Shown piece by piece: positions 8,303 to 16,415 of a stretch of DNA of 64,000 nucleotides. Source of the stretch: Clostridiales bacterium (lineage in GTDB: Bacteria; Bacillota; Clostridia; Oscillospirales; CAG-272); NCBI GenBank assembly GCA_003150035.1, contig QALR01000024.1, positions 124,001-188,000 on the forward strand. Direction: 5' to 3'. The stretch's first letter is position 1. Every line of letters begins with the position of its first letter. Under the pieces are notes generated by a model. The model worked only from the letters and a program-made list of their open reading frames with translations, made no database searches and was not told where the DNA came from. The translations under genes were made by a program, and so were the position numbers.

Positions 8303-10894
8303 ATGAATCTTCAAAAGTTTACACAAAAAAGCCTTGAGGCGCTGAAAGATGCGCAGACGCTGATGGCGTCAAAAGGAAACAGCCAAATTACCGAGGAGCA
8401 TCTGCTGCTTGCGCTCATTGATAACGAGCAGGGCATTGCCGCGGACCTTATCCGCCGCGCGGGCGCTTCCGTCGAGGTTATGCGTGCGGAGCTGCAATCA
8501 TCCGTGGATGCGATGCCGGGGATGACAGGCGGCTCTGTGGAGGCGGATAAAATTTATATTTCCAGAGAGTTGGAATCGGCGCTTGCCGCGGCGGAGTCTC
8601 TTGCAGGTAAAATGAAGGATGAGTACGTTTCTGTTGAGCACATCATTCTCGGAATGCTCGAGAAGCCTTCCGACGGCATGCGGAAAATTTTCAAAAACGC
8701 GGGACTCGAGCGCGCTGCGTTCGAGAGGGCTGTGAAGGAAATCCGCGGGAACCAGAGGGTGACAAACGACAATCCGGAGGATACGTATGATGTGCTGGGC
8801 AAGTACGGGCAGGATTTGACGGAGCTTGCGAGAAATCAGAAACTCGACCCCGTAATCGGACGCGACGAAGAGATTCGGCATGTCATCCGGATCCTTTCGA
8901 GAAAGACAAAAAACAATCCGTGCCTGATCGGCGAGCCGGGCGTCGGAAAAACGGCGATTGCAGAGGGACTCGCGCTTCGTATCGTGCGCGGCGACGTGCC
9001 GGAGAATCTGCGCGACCGCACGATCTTTTCCCTTGATATGGGGGCACTGATTGCCGGCGCGAAATTCCGCGGTGAATTTGAAGAGCGTCTCAAAGCGGTT
9101 CTAAACGAAGTGAAGGAAAGCGACGGAAAGATCATTCTGTTTATCGATGAGCTTCACACCATTGTCGGAGCGGGCAAGGCCGACGGCGCCATGGACGCGG
9201 GCAATCTCCTAAAGCCGATGCTCGCGCGCGGTGAGCTTCACTGCATCGGTGCGACAACTCTGAACGAGTACCGCAAATATATCGAGAAAGATCCCGCTCT
9301 GGAGAGAAGATTTCAGCCGGTCCTTGTGGCGGAGCCGACGGTGGAGGACACTATTTCCATTCTGCGCGGACTGAAGGAGCGCTATGAAGTATACCACGGC
9401 GTCAAAATTCAGGACCAGGCGCTGATTGCCGCGGCCGTCCTTTCGAACCGGTACATCTCAGACCGTTTCCTGCCGGATAAGGCGATCGACCTTGTGGACG
9501 AGGCGTGTGCGCTTATCAAAACGGAGATGGATTCCATGCCGACGGAGATGGACGAGATTTCGCATAAAATCATGCAGCTTGAAATTGAAGAGGCGGCTCT
9601 TACCAAGGAGACGGATAAGCTTGCGGTGGAGCATCTTTCCGAAATCCGCGCCGAGCTTGCGGAGCTTCGTGAGAAATTCTCCGGCATGAAAGCAAAATGG
9701 GAAAATGAAAAGGAATCGATCGGCAAGGTCCAGAAAATCCGCGAGGAGATCGAAAAAACCAATGGGGAAATCGAACGAGCCCAGTCTGCTTATGACCTTG
9801 CCAAAGCGGCGGAGCTGAAATACGGAAAGCTTCCAGGGCTGCAAAAAGAGCTTGCCGAAGAGGAGGCGAGGGCGGAAACGCAGAAGAACACTCTGCTGCG
9901 CGACCGTGTGACAGAAGAGGAGATCGCTAAGATTGTTTCCCGTTGGACGGGGATTCCGGTATCCAAGCTAATGGAGGGAGAACGCGACAAGCTGCTCGGA
10001 CTTGACGGTATTTTACATCGCCGTGTGATTGGACAGGACGAGGCGGTGGAAAAGGTATGCGATGCGATTCTGCGCTCGCGCGCCGGCATTCAGGACCCGA
10101 AGCGGCCGATCGGTTCGTTCTTGTTCCTTGGGCCTACCGGCGTCGGGAAAACGGAGCTTGCCAAGGCGCTTGCTGAGGCGCTCTTCGACGATGAGCACAA
10201 TATGATTCGAATCGATATGAGCGAATATATGGAGAAATATTCCGTGTCAAGACTGATTGGAGCGCCTCCCGGCTATGTCGGCTATGACGAGGGCGGGCAG
10301 CTCACAGAGGCGGTACGTCGCAAACCGTATTCAGTCGTTTTGTTTGATGAAATTGAGAAAGCGCATTCTGATGTATTCAATGTGCTTTTGCAGGTGCTTG
10401 ACGACGGGCGTATCACAGACAGTCAAGGCAGAACCGTGGATTTCAAAAATACGATTATCATCATGACGTCCAATCTTGGCTCCGACATTATTTTGGAGGG
10501 GATCGGTAAAGATGGCGCTATCAGCAGTGAAGCGCGGGAGTCTGTGACAGCTCTTCTGCGCCGTTCGTTCCGTCCGGAATTTCTCAATCGAATCGATGAG
10601 ATCGTATTCTACCGTCCGCTTACTAAGGAGAATATCTACGGCATTGTGGATTTGCTTGTGGAGGACCTTGCAAAGCGTCTTGCCGACAAGCGCGTCGGGC
10701 TGAAAATAACGGATGCGGCCAAGGATTTTATCATAGCATCTGCCTATGATCCTACCTATGGTGCACGTCCGCTCAAACGCTTTCTGCAATCGAAGGTGGA
10801 AACGCTCATCGCCCGCAAGATCATTGCGGAGGATATTTCGCCCGATACGGTTATCACCGTTGATGTGGAAAATGGTGAGCTTGTGGCAAAATAA
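8303..10894 (+). CDS. clpB: ATP-dependent disaggregase ClpB
   Basis: The product is 863 residues, the normal ClpB length. In order it has the Clp N-domain (about 1-145), the first AAA module with Walker A GEPGVGKT near 211 and ELHTIVGAG after Walker B, a long coiled-coil M-domain (about 410-525) rich in Glu and Lys, and the second AAA module with GPTGVGKTE near 609 and pore loop GYVG near 655. The M-domain and the absence of a ClpP-binding IGF loop mark it as ClpB rather than ClpC. It works with DnaK to dissolve protein aggregates in the cytosol. The ribosome site is GGGGTGAGG. The only co-transcribed neighbour is the RHH gene. Confidence 0.97.
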   Translation: MNLQKFTQKSLEALKDAQTLMASKGNSQITEEHLLLALIDNEQGIAADLIRRAGASVEVMRAELQSSVDAMPGMTGGSVEADKIYISRELESALAAAESLAGKMKDEYVSVEHIILGMLEKPSDGMRKIFKNAGLERAAFERAVKEIRGNQRVTNDNPEDTYDVLGKYGQDLTELARNQKLDPVIGRDEEIRHVIRILSRKTKNNPCLIGEPGVGKTAIAEGLALRIVRGDVPENLRDRTIFSLDMGALIAGAKFRGEFEERLKAVLNEVKESDGKIILFIDELHTIVGAGKADGAMDAGNLLKPMLARGELHCIGATTLNEYRKYIEKDPALERRFQPVLVAEPTVEDTISILRGLKERYEVYHGVKIQDQALIAAAVLSNRYISDRFLPDKAIDLVDEACALIKTEMDSMPTEMDEISHKIMQLEIEEAALTKETDKLAVEHLSEIRAELAELREKFSGMKAKWENEKESIGKVQKIREEIEKTNGEIERAQSAYDLAKAAELKYGKLPGLQKELAEEEARAETQKNTLLRDRVTEEEIAKIVSRWTGIPVSKLMEGERDKLLGLDGILHRRVIGQDEAVEKVCDAILRSRAGIQDPKRPIGSFLFLGPTGVGKTELAKALAEALFDDEHNMIRIDMSEYMEKYSVSRLIGAPPGYVGYDEGGQLTEAVRRKPYSVVLFDEIEKAHSDVFNVLLQVLDDGRITDSQGRTVDFKNTIIIMTSNLGSDIILEGIGKDGAISSEARESVTALLRRSFRPEFLNRIDEIVFYRPLTKENIYGIVDLLVEDLAKRLADKRVGLKITDAAKDFIIASAYDPTYGARPLKRFLQSKVETLIARKIIAEDISPDTVITVDVENGELVAK

Positions 10895-10935
10895 AGAGGG
10901 CTTTCAGAATTTTCATCAGAAAAATCTATGGTCAG

Positions 10936-10967
10936 GAAAAACCGTCGACAGACGGTTTTTCTTATTT
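10936..10967 (+). terminator. Intrinsic terminator after clpB
   Basis: GAAAAACCGTC / GACGGTTTTTC with a four-base loop and a following T-rich tract. Nearly the same stem recurs after secG. Confidence 0.85.
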
Positions 10968-10987
10968 TTCCTCAAAAAATCTATGGA

Positions 10988-11016
10988 TTGTAAATCATTC
11001 GCACCTGTGCTATAAT
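10988..11016 (+). promoter_or_regulatory. Promoter for mutY
   Basis: TTGTAA and TATAAT stand 17 bases apart, with an extended -10 TGC directly before TATAAT. The leader to the ATG at 11112 would be about 90 bases. Confidence 0.6.
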
Positions 11017-11111
11017 AATGTCTGCTGAATGGACTGCAAAGCGGTTGATTCGTACGGTTTATAGGGTGACTTGATAATAGGTGCACAGTTTTACACAGGA
11101 GGAAAGAAAAC

Positions 11112-12191
11112 ATGCCGATTCAGAAGAACGGAGAGGGTCGTTTATCACAGATAGTAGAACCGCTTCTTTCATGGTATACAGAGAATAAAAGAGAGCTTCC
11201 ATGGAGAGAGGATGCGTCGCCCTATCATGTGTGGATTTCAGAGATCATGCTTCAGCAGACCAGAACTACGGCCGTGATTCCCTATTATAAGCGCTTTCTC
11301 GATGAGCTGCCGACGGTGTCGGCTTTGGCGTCAGTGTCTGATGATTGCCTGATGAAGCTGTGGGAAGGACTTGGGTATTACAGCCGTGCAAGAAATCTGA
11401 AAAGAGCGGCGAAAATTCTTGTGGCGACACATGGGGGGCAGTTGCCGGATACGGTGCAGGAATTGCGGGCGCTGCCCGGAATCGGTGAATATACGGCGGG
11501 CGCTATCGCGTCGATCGCATTTGGCAGACCGGAACCTGCCGTGGATGGAAATGTTCTTCGCGTTGTTATGCGATATCTTGGATGCTCAGATGATGTTATG
11601 CGTCCCGCAACGAAAAAGTGGGTATCGGATGCCCTTCGGGACATATATCCGCAGGGGCAACGCGCGGGGGCCCTCACACAGGCTATTATGGAGCTTGGAG
11701 AAAGCATTTGCATCCCGAATGGCGCTGCAGGGTGCAACAGTTGTCCGCTGTATGCGCGGTGTGAGGCTCGGATTTCCGAACGAGTGGGAGAGCTTCCTGT
11801 GAGAGCCCCGAAAAAAATACGAAAAAAAGAAGAACGCACGGTATTTCTTCTTTCCTGTCAGGGGCTCTATGCCATTCGTAAAAGACCAAAGGACGGGCTG
11901 CTTGCGGGTCTTTGGGAATTTCCAAGCGTGCCAGGGAAGCTGTCGGTAGGCGAGGCTGCCGCCTATATAAGGGGACTTGATGCGCAGGTGCTTTTTTGCG
12001 AGCCGTGCGGCGATGCCATCCATATTTTCACGCATATCGAATGGCATATGACGGGGTATCTTGTCGAATGCGCGAAACCGCTTGATGGCTTTGTTTGGGA
12101 ACCGGCACAGGTGGTCCTCTCCCGTTATGCGGTTCCGACAGCGCTGCGATCGTTTCTCGGTGTGATGGAGCGTGATGTCGAAAAAATCTGA
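11112..12191 (+). CDS. mutY: A/G-specific adenine glycosylase MutY
   Basis: MutY removes adenine mispaired with 8-oxoguanine. The HhH-GPD fold is clear: catalytic Glu44 in SEIMLQQT, the helix-hairpin-helix LPGIGEYTAGAI near 120, and the catalytic aspartate in VDGNV near 144. Four cysteines near 199-216 (C-x7-C-x2-C-x5-C, in IPNGAAGC...CPLYARC) bind the 4Fe-4S cluster; the first gap is seven residues rather than the six of the E. coli protein. A C-terminal NUDIX-like domain for 8-oxoG recognition ends the 359-residue chain. An AGGAGG site precedes the ATG by eight bases. It is a single-gene unit. Confidence 0.95.
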   Translation: MPIQKNGEGRLSQIVEPLLSWYTENKRELPWREDASPYHVWISEIMLQQTRTTAVIPYYKRFLDELPTVSALASVSDDCLMKLWEGLGYYSRARNLKRAAKILVATHGGQLPDTVQELRALPGIGEYTAGAIASIAFGRPEPAVDGNVLRVVMRYLGCSDDVMRPATKKWVSDALRDIYPQGQRAGALTQAIMELGESICIPNGAAGCNSCPLYARCEARISERVGELPVRAPKKIRKKEERTVFLLSCQGLYAIRKRPKDGLLAGLWEFPSVPGKLSVGEAAAYIRGLDAQVLFCEPCGDAIHIFTHIEWHMTGYLVECAKPLDGFVWEPAQVVLSRYAVPTALRSFLGVMERDVEKI

Positions 12192-12255
12192 TGGCCTATG
12201 GAATGGGAGCGAAATGTACTTATGTGATATTTTTCTCTAAGACAGCTTGGGGGTC

Positions 12256-12285
12256 TTGACAACTCTTGCCCCCATATGCTATCAT
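12256..12285 (+). promoter_or_regulatory. Promoter for the HMA protein gene
   Basis: TTGACA and TATCAT are 18 bases apart. The leader of roughly 185 bases contains a CGGATCG...CGATCCG inverted repeat at 12294-12326 and the palindrome at 12342-12361. Confidence 0.6.
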
Positions 12286-12341
12286 ATAAAAAACGGATCG
12301 TCTGATAGATGCTTTTGGGCGATCCGGATCATTTTCCTATT

Positions 12342-12361
12342 TGGTTAGCATATACTAACCA
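12342..12361. promoter_or_regulatory. Inverted repeat, candidate metal-regulator operator
   Basis: TGGTTAG-CATATA-CTAACCA is a perfect seven-base inverted repeat with a six-base centre, in the leader of the HMA protein gene. The half-sites GGTTAG/CTAACC resemble those of DtxR/MntR-type iron or manganese repressors, but the centre is longer than in the classic box, so the regulator is not identified. Confidence 0.4.
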
Positions 12362-12478
12362 TACTGCCAATACCACCGCTTGGAATACGCAAAGGATTTG
12401 GGCTGGCCATGTCCATTCTGTTTTGCGAAAAGTTATAAGCGGTGATGGAGAACGACAAATAAGAGAGGGGAGAGTCTT

Positions 12479-12736
12479 ATGTGGAAGATTACCATGCAAA
12501 TTGATGGCATGCGGTGCGGAATGTGCGAAGCGCATGTAAACGATGCGATAAGAGGCGCTTTTTCGGTGAAGAAGGTCACTTCTTCTCACAGCAAAGGACA
12601 GACCGTTATTTTGACAGAGCAAGATATTGATGAGCAGCAGCTGAGGGAAAAAATCGAAAAAACCGGATATCGGCTGATTTCTGTCAGCAAAGCGCCATAC
12701 GAGAAAAAAGGAATTTTTTCAATTTTTGGACGATAA
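12479..12736 (+). CDS. Small heavy-metal-associated (HMA) domain protein
   Basis: The 85-residue protein is one ferredoxin-like HMA domain with the metal-binding motif GMRCGMC at residues 10-16 (M-x-C-x-x-C), as in copper chaperones of the CopZ type. The pattern continues with helix EAHVNDAIR and a C-terminal tail ending IFSIFGR. It would carry Cu(I) or another soft metal in the cytosol. No P-type ATPase or CsoR/CopY gene lies beside it, so its partner is elsewhere. The start follows a GGGGAG ribosome site. A long leader with a metal-box-like palindrome precedes it. Confidence 0.8.
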   Translation: MWKITMQIDGMRCGMCEAHVNDAIRGAFSVKKVTSSHSKGQTVILTEQDIDEQQLREKIEKTGYRLISVSKAPYEKKGIFSIFGR

Positions 12737-12895
12737 AATAAATTTTAGGATGCCTTCAGCATTTCAGAAATGATAGTGGTGAAGGAAGGATTCTTTTTTA
12801 ATTTATTCATTTACTCATCATATTTTTATGAAAAACAAACAATTCTTTCCGGTGGTTTCTTTCAAAATTTTTGTAAATAATTTGTTTCCAAATAG
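12737..12895. other. Intergenic stretch between the HMA gene and the candidate small RNA
   Basis: The stretch is AT-rich and non-coding. It holds a weak CCTTCA/TGAAGG hairpin near 12757-12786 with a downstream CTTTTTT that could end the HMA transcript. Nothing else was recognised. Confidence 0.35.
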
Positions 12896-12925
12896 TTGAC
12901 ATTTTTTTTACAAATAAGTTATAAT
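12896..12925 (+). promoter_or_regulatory. Consensus promoter without a downstream gene
   Basis: TTGACA and TATAAT are 18 bases apart. Transcription would begin near 12932, and it meets a terminator-like hairpin within 70 bases; the next plus-strand gene starts a kilobase away. Confidence 0.75.
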
Positions 12926-12931
12926 ACTATA

Positions 12932-13000
12932 AGCAAGTTCATAAATCGGGGGACACAAGCCGGGAGATGCCAAAAAGACATACTCCCGGCCTGTGTTTTT
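12932..13000 (+). ncRNA. Candidate small RNA: promoter, hairpin and U-tract
   Basis: Downstream of the promoter the transcript folds into ACACA-a-GCCGGGAG / CTCCCGGC-c-TGTGT and ends in TTTTTT at 12995-13000. GGACAC at 12951 could instead pair with GTGTCC at 13003-13008 beyond the T-tract. The T-tract lies only on the plus-strand side, so this is not simply the terminator of the convergent phosphopantetheinyl transferase gene. No reading frame with a ribosome site lies inside. It may be a short regulatory RNA of about 70 bases or the relic of an attenuated leader. Confidence 0.45.
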
Positions 13001-13051
13001 TGGTGTCCGCAAGTGGTTGCTGCAGAAAACTCATGTGGAAAGTGTTTTTTA

Positions 13052-13714
13052 TCAGAGCTCAATGGCATGAAGAGAGTGAGAAGCATCGCTTTTGGTGCAT
13101 ACCGCCCCGCGATAGCCGTCGATTTCGCGCAGCTCATGAAAAAACGCATCGTGCTGTGGAACTTCTTTTTCGTACATCGTACAAATTCCGCGGTGAAAAT
13201 CACACCGCAGAGTGGAAAGTCCGATAGCAAAGCCCATCCCGCGCATTTTGACATAGCTTTCCCGCAATGTCCAAAGACGGCAGAAGGCTTCCTTAGGGTT
13301 ATGAGACATCAGCATAGCATTGTATTCTAGCAAGGAAAAAAATCGGTTTGCTACGCCCATCATGTCGTGCGGGGCATCTGTTTTTTCAATATCGACACCG
13401 ACCTCTGTGTCGGAAATGGTGCAAACCGCGATCGTACCGCTGTGCGATAGATTGAAATGAATATCCTCATGCCCGACAAGATAAGGCTTACCGTGATTTG
13501 CGACTGCCACCTCGAACGCAGAAATATTGTGTTCCTGCTTCATCACTGTATTCAAAAGCAGCCCCGCAGCAAGTAGGGACGCTTTGGTTTCCGGACGCTT
13601 TGCCGTCTCAATACGCACCTGCCGCTCCGGCGGAACAAGGGGCAGCTTTTTTTCGAGCATAGAGGGCTCGAGAAGAGAAGAAAAATCGGTATAATAGGTT
13701 TTAGCGTATGGCAT
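13052..13714 (-). CDS. 4'-Phosphopantetheinyl transferase (Sfp family)
   Basis: This enzyme moves phosphopantetheine from CoA to a serine of acyl or peptidyl carrier proteins. The 220-residue product shows the family motifs in order: HGKPYL near 74, FNLSHSG near 88-93, VGVDIEK at 105-111 (metal-binding Asp108 and Glu110), and FCRLWTLRESYVKMRG near 145-159, the W-x-x-(K/R)-E-x-x-x-K signature. The length is typical of Sfp/type II enzymes rather than the short AcpS. No polyketide or peptide synthetase gene lies nearby, so its carrier protein is not evident. The gene stands alone on the minus strand with its own promoter. Confidence 0.9.
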   Translation of the reverse strand: MPYAKTYYTDFSSLLEPSMLEKKLPLVPPERQVRIETAKRPETKASLLAAGLLLNTVMKQEHNISAFEVAVANHGKPYLVGHEDIHFNLSHSGTIAVCTISDTEVGVDIEKTDAPHDMMGVANRFFSLLEYNAMLMSHNPKEAFCRLWTLRESYVKMRGMGFAIGLSTLRCDFHRGICTMYEKEVPQHDAFFHELREIDGYRGAVCTKSDASHSLHAIEL

Positions 13715-13792
13715 TGGCTGCCTCCGTTCTGTCGTTTTTGAGAACGCCGTGGATTTCAGGCTGTGAGGAATTTATTTTATGTCTATAATAAT

Positions 13793-13821
13793 ATGATAAC
13801 ATATTTACGAGGGAAAGTCAA
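13793..13821 (-). promoter_or_regulatory. Promoter for the phosphopantetheinyl transferase gene
   Basis: On the minus strand TTGACT and TATCAT have a 17-base spacer. The leader to 13714 is about 75 bases. Confidence 0.65.
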
Positions 13822-13887
13822 ATTTCTGACAGAAAGAAAAATTTGGGTAAATTTTTGGGGGATATGATAAATCTTTTTCAAGAACTA

Positions 13888-13916
13888 TAGACAAATCACG
13901 AAATTTTTGGTACAAT
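13888..13916 (+). promoter_or_regulatory. Promoter for the HAD phosphatase gene
   Basis: TAGACA and TACAAT have a 17-base spacer; the start codon lies about 43 bases downstream of the -10 box. Confidence 0.6.
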
Positions 13917-13958
13917 AATAAAGAAAATCTTGATTTTATTCAAAGGAAAAAATAAACC

Positions 13959-14609
13959 ATGATAAAAGCGGCGATTTTTGATTTTGACGGAACGCTTGCC
14001 AACACGATGCCAGATCTTGTCATTACGCTAAACAGCATGAGAGCGCATTTCGGATATGCTCCGATTACGGAAAGAGAAGTACTGCGCGCGGTCAACAATG
14101 CGACGCCCCAATTTGTGCGGCTTTGTCTGCCGGAGGATTTTGACGAATCCCGCATGGAAGAAGCGATGAGCACTTACTATGCGGCGTATGCTATCCATTA
14201 TCTGGATGAGACCGCGCCGTATCCCGGTATCGCCGACTTGCTTGCGAAGCTGAGAGGGGACGGCGTCCGGCTTGCCGTTATGTCGAATAAAGATGACCGG
14301 CATATTAAAAAAATGACACAAACACTTTTTCCGGAAGCTTTTGACCAGATGTGGGGAACGGTCGCAGGCGGCCCCGTGAAGCCCAATCCCGCACGTGCTT
14401 TTATGATTGCCAAGGATTTTGGCGTTCGTCCGGATGAGGTGGCGTTTGTCGGAGATTCCGACTTTGATATGATAACGGCTGTGAACGCCGGCATGATTCC
14501 GATTGGGGTAACATGGGGCTACCGTGACGCCGAAACACTGAAAAGCGGTGGCGCTGCTTATCTTGCAAATAGTGCAAATGCTTTATATCAAATCATAAAA
14601 TCCATTTGA
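13959..14609 (+). CDS. HAD-superfamily phosphatase, phosphoglycolate-phosphatase-like
   Basis: All four HAD motifs are present in the 216 residues: I, FDFDGTLANT (nucleophile aspartate near residue 8); II, VMSNKDD; III, the lysine in KPNPARA; IV, VGDSDFDM. The helical cap between motifs I and II places it in subfamily IA with Gph-type phosphatases. Such enzymes remove phosphate from phosphoglycolate or other small sugar phosphates in the cytosol; the exact substrate cannot be read from sequence. The ribosome site is a modest AAAGGA. The SDR gene follows after 61 bases that contain a small CTTTCTGCC/GGCGGAAAG hairpin. Confidence 0.85.
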   Translation: MIKAAIFDFDGTLANTMPDLVITLNSMRAHFGYAPITEREVLRAVNNATPQFVRLCLPEDFDESRMEEAMSTYYAAYAIHYLDETAPYPGIADLLAKLRGDGVRLAVMSNKDDRHIKKMTQTLFPEAFDQMWGTVAGGPVKPNPARAFMIAKDFGVRPDEVAFVGDSDFDMITAVNAGMIPIGVTWGYRDAETLKSGGAAYLANSANALYQIIKSI

Positions 14610-14670
14610 TTTAAGAAAAATACAGTGCAAAGAAAGGGCTTTCTGCCATGGGCGGAAAGGGTGAAAAAAC

Positions 14671-15528
14671 ATGAAACTTCCTTTTCAAATTGATCTTTCG
14701 AATAAGGTGGCTGTGGTGACGGGCGGCGGCGGCGTGCTTTGCTCCGGATTTGCAAAGACGCTTGCGGCATGCGGCGCAAAGGTCGCTGTATGCGATCTGA
14801 GGCTCGATGCTGCGGAAGCGGTCGCGGAAGAAATTCGAGCCGATGGGGGCACGGCCATCGGTGTTTGTGCCAATGTTTTGGAGCGGGAGTCGCTTGAGAC
14901 GGCCAAAAAAGAAATTACAGAAAAACTCGGCACCTGTGATATTCTCATCAATGGGGCGGGGGGGAACAATCCGCGCGGCACGACGACCAAGGATTATCTG
15001 GAGCCCTCTGATCTTGAGGAAAAGGTTGAGGGCGTCAAAACCTTTTTTGATTTGGACCCTGACGGCGTAGAGTTTGTATTCAATCTCAACTTTCTCGGCG
15101 CTTTGATTCCGACGCAGGTGTTTGCTCTTGATATGGCTAAAAAGCCGGGTTCGGTTATCATCAATATTTCCAGCATGAACAGCTTCCGTCCCCTGACGAG
15201 GATTCCCGCGTATTCGGGCGCTAAGGCAGCGGTTTCTAACTTTACCCAATGGCTCGCCGTTCATTTTGCGAAGGTCGGTATTCGCGTCAACGCGATCGCG
15301 CCCGGTTTCTTTATCACCAATCAGAATACTTCCTTGCTTCTCAATCCGGACGGGTCTTATACGGCGCGCTCTGAAAAAATTCTCGCGCATACGCCGATGG
15401 GCAAATTCGGTACGCCGGATGATTTGACCGGTACGCTGTTATGGCTCTGTGACAACGATGCCTCCGGCTTTGTCAACGGCGTTGTGGTTCCGGTGGACGG
15501 CGGATTTGCCGCGTATTCGGGCGTATAA
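14671..15528 (+). CDS. SDR oxidoreductase, possible D-mannonate/fructuronate reductase
   Basis: The 285-residue protein is a classical short-chain dehydrogenase: the nucleotide loop TGGGGVLCSG near 17-26, NGAGG near 91, the serine in INISSMNS, and the Y-x-x-x-K pair in YSGAKAA near 181-185, then VNAIAPGFF and a C-terminal VDGGFAAYSGV. The GGGGVLCSGFAK start and the insert around residues 100-125 resemble SDR-type D-mannonate oxidoreductases (UxuB/YjmF type) of Firmicutes, which interconvert D-fructuronate and D-mannonate. No uxuA or uxaC lies adjacent, so the substrate remains inferred. The HD hydrolase gene starts three bases after its stop, so the two are one transcript. Confidence 0.75.
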   Translation: MKLPFQIDLSNKVAVVTGGGGVLCSGFAKTLAACGAKVAVCDLRLDAAEAVAEEIRADGGTAIGVCANVLERESLETAKKEITEKLGTCDILINGAGGNNPRGTTTKDYLEPSDLEEKVEGVKTFFDLDPDGVEFVFNLNFLGALIPTQVFALDMAKKPGSVIINISSMNSFRPLTRIPAYSGAKAAVSNFTQWLAVHFAKVGIRVNAIAPGFFITNQNTSLLLNPDGSYTARSEKILAHTPMGKFGTPDDLTGTLLWLCDNDASGFVNGVVVPVDGGFAAYSGV

Positions 15529-15531
15529 TCA

Positions 15532-16116
15532 ATGGAAACGGGGCTTGAGGCGGCGCTTTCCTTTGTCATTGAGATCGACCGGATGAAAAGTATTTTGCGC
15601 CGTTCGCTGACTTTTGGCGGCTCTCATTACGAGAATGACGCGGAGCATTCCTGGCATCTTGCGATGATGGCGATTGCGTTTGAACGGTATGCGGCGCGTC
15701 CTGTCAACATGGAGCGCGTGCTGAAGATGACGCTTGTGCATGACCTTGTGGAAATCGACGCGGGTGATACGTTTGCTTATGACGCGGCGGCAAATCTTGA
15801 CAAAGAAGAACGTGAGCGCAGGGCAGCGGACCGGATTTTTGCGATGATCCCGGAGGGTGCCGAGCTTCGCGCGCTGTGGGAGGAATTTGATAAGGGAGAG
15901 ACGGCGGATGCCGCCTTTGCTACGGCGCTTGACCGCTTGCAGCCGCTTATCTCCAATCATCTCAACGAGGGGCATACATGGAAGAGTGGAAATGTCGACT
16001 CTGCCGCCGTTTATTGCCGGATAGCGCCGCTGAAAGATAGCATTCCGGCATTATGGAATGTTGCCTGCTCGATGATTGAGAACGGCATTGAAAAAGGCTA
16101 TATCCGGCGTGCCTGA
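15532..16116 (+). CDS. HD-domain hydrolase, YfbR-type 5'-nucleotidase-like
   Basis: The 194-residue helical protein has the HD metal ligands in order: HYENDAEHSWHL (the His of motif one and EHSW near residue 37), LVHDLVEIDAGD near 64-75 (the HD pair and the E-x-x-x-G-D typical of YfbR-like enzymes), and a distal aspartate in ALDRLQPL. Members of this family dephosphorylate deoxyribonucleoside 5'-monophosphates; substrate specificity here is not proven. It begins three bases after the SDR stop with no clear ribosome site of its own, which implies translational coupling. Confidence 0.8.
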   Translation: METGLEAALSFVIEIDRMKSILRRSLTFGGSHYENDAEHSWHLAMMAIAFERYAARPVNMERVLKMTLVHDLVEIDAGDTFAYDAAANLDKEERERRAADRIFAMIPEGAELRALWEEFDKGETADAAFATALDRLQPLISNHLNEGHTWKSGNVDSAAVYCRIAPLKDSIPALWNVACSMIENGIEKGYIRRA

Positions 16117-16266
16117 CCGGAATGCGGACGGCACAGGAACCGGGAGCCGTTGATAAAAACACTGCTGTCCGTAGCTGCCTGTCGGCTTTTGGGCAGAACC
16201 CCGGGGATACTTTTTAGAGGCTCCTGCAGGTCGTGTCTAAAATGTACGGCAATTTTGAAAAAACAC
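16117..16266. other. Intergenic stretch before secG
   Basis: Non-coding. Several GC-rich short dyads (CCGGGAGCC, CTGCC/GGCAG) could form a weak hairpin ending the HD-hydrolase transcript, but no T-tract follows closely. Nothing else was recognised. Confidence 0.3.
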
Positions 16267-16295
16267 TTGCAATTTTTATTATTCTGTGTTAATAT
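16267..16295 (+). promoter_or_regulatory. Promoter for secG
   Basis: TTGCAA and TAATAT have a 17-base spacer; the leader is about 115 bases. Confidence 0.6.
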
Positions 16296-16415
16296 ATCAT
16301 ATACTTAGCGGGGAACGCTTATTTTTCTTAGAAAGATATGAGAAACGGCCTGGCATCGGGAAGTTGGCGGGGATGCGTGGTCTAAAATATCCGCCGGAAA
16401 CGGAGGGCTTGCAAA

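Noticed and set aside
12309..12539. Plus-strand frame of 76 codons before the HMA gene
   Set aside because: It contains the leader palindrome, lacks a ribosome site and overlaps the real start of the HMA gene in another frame.
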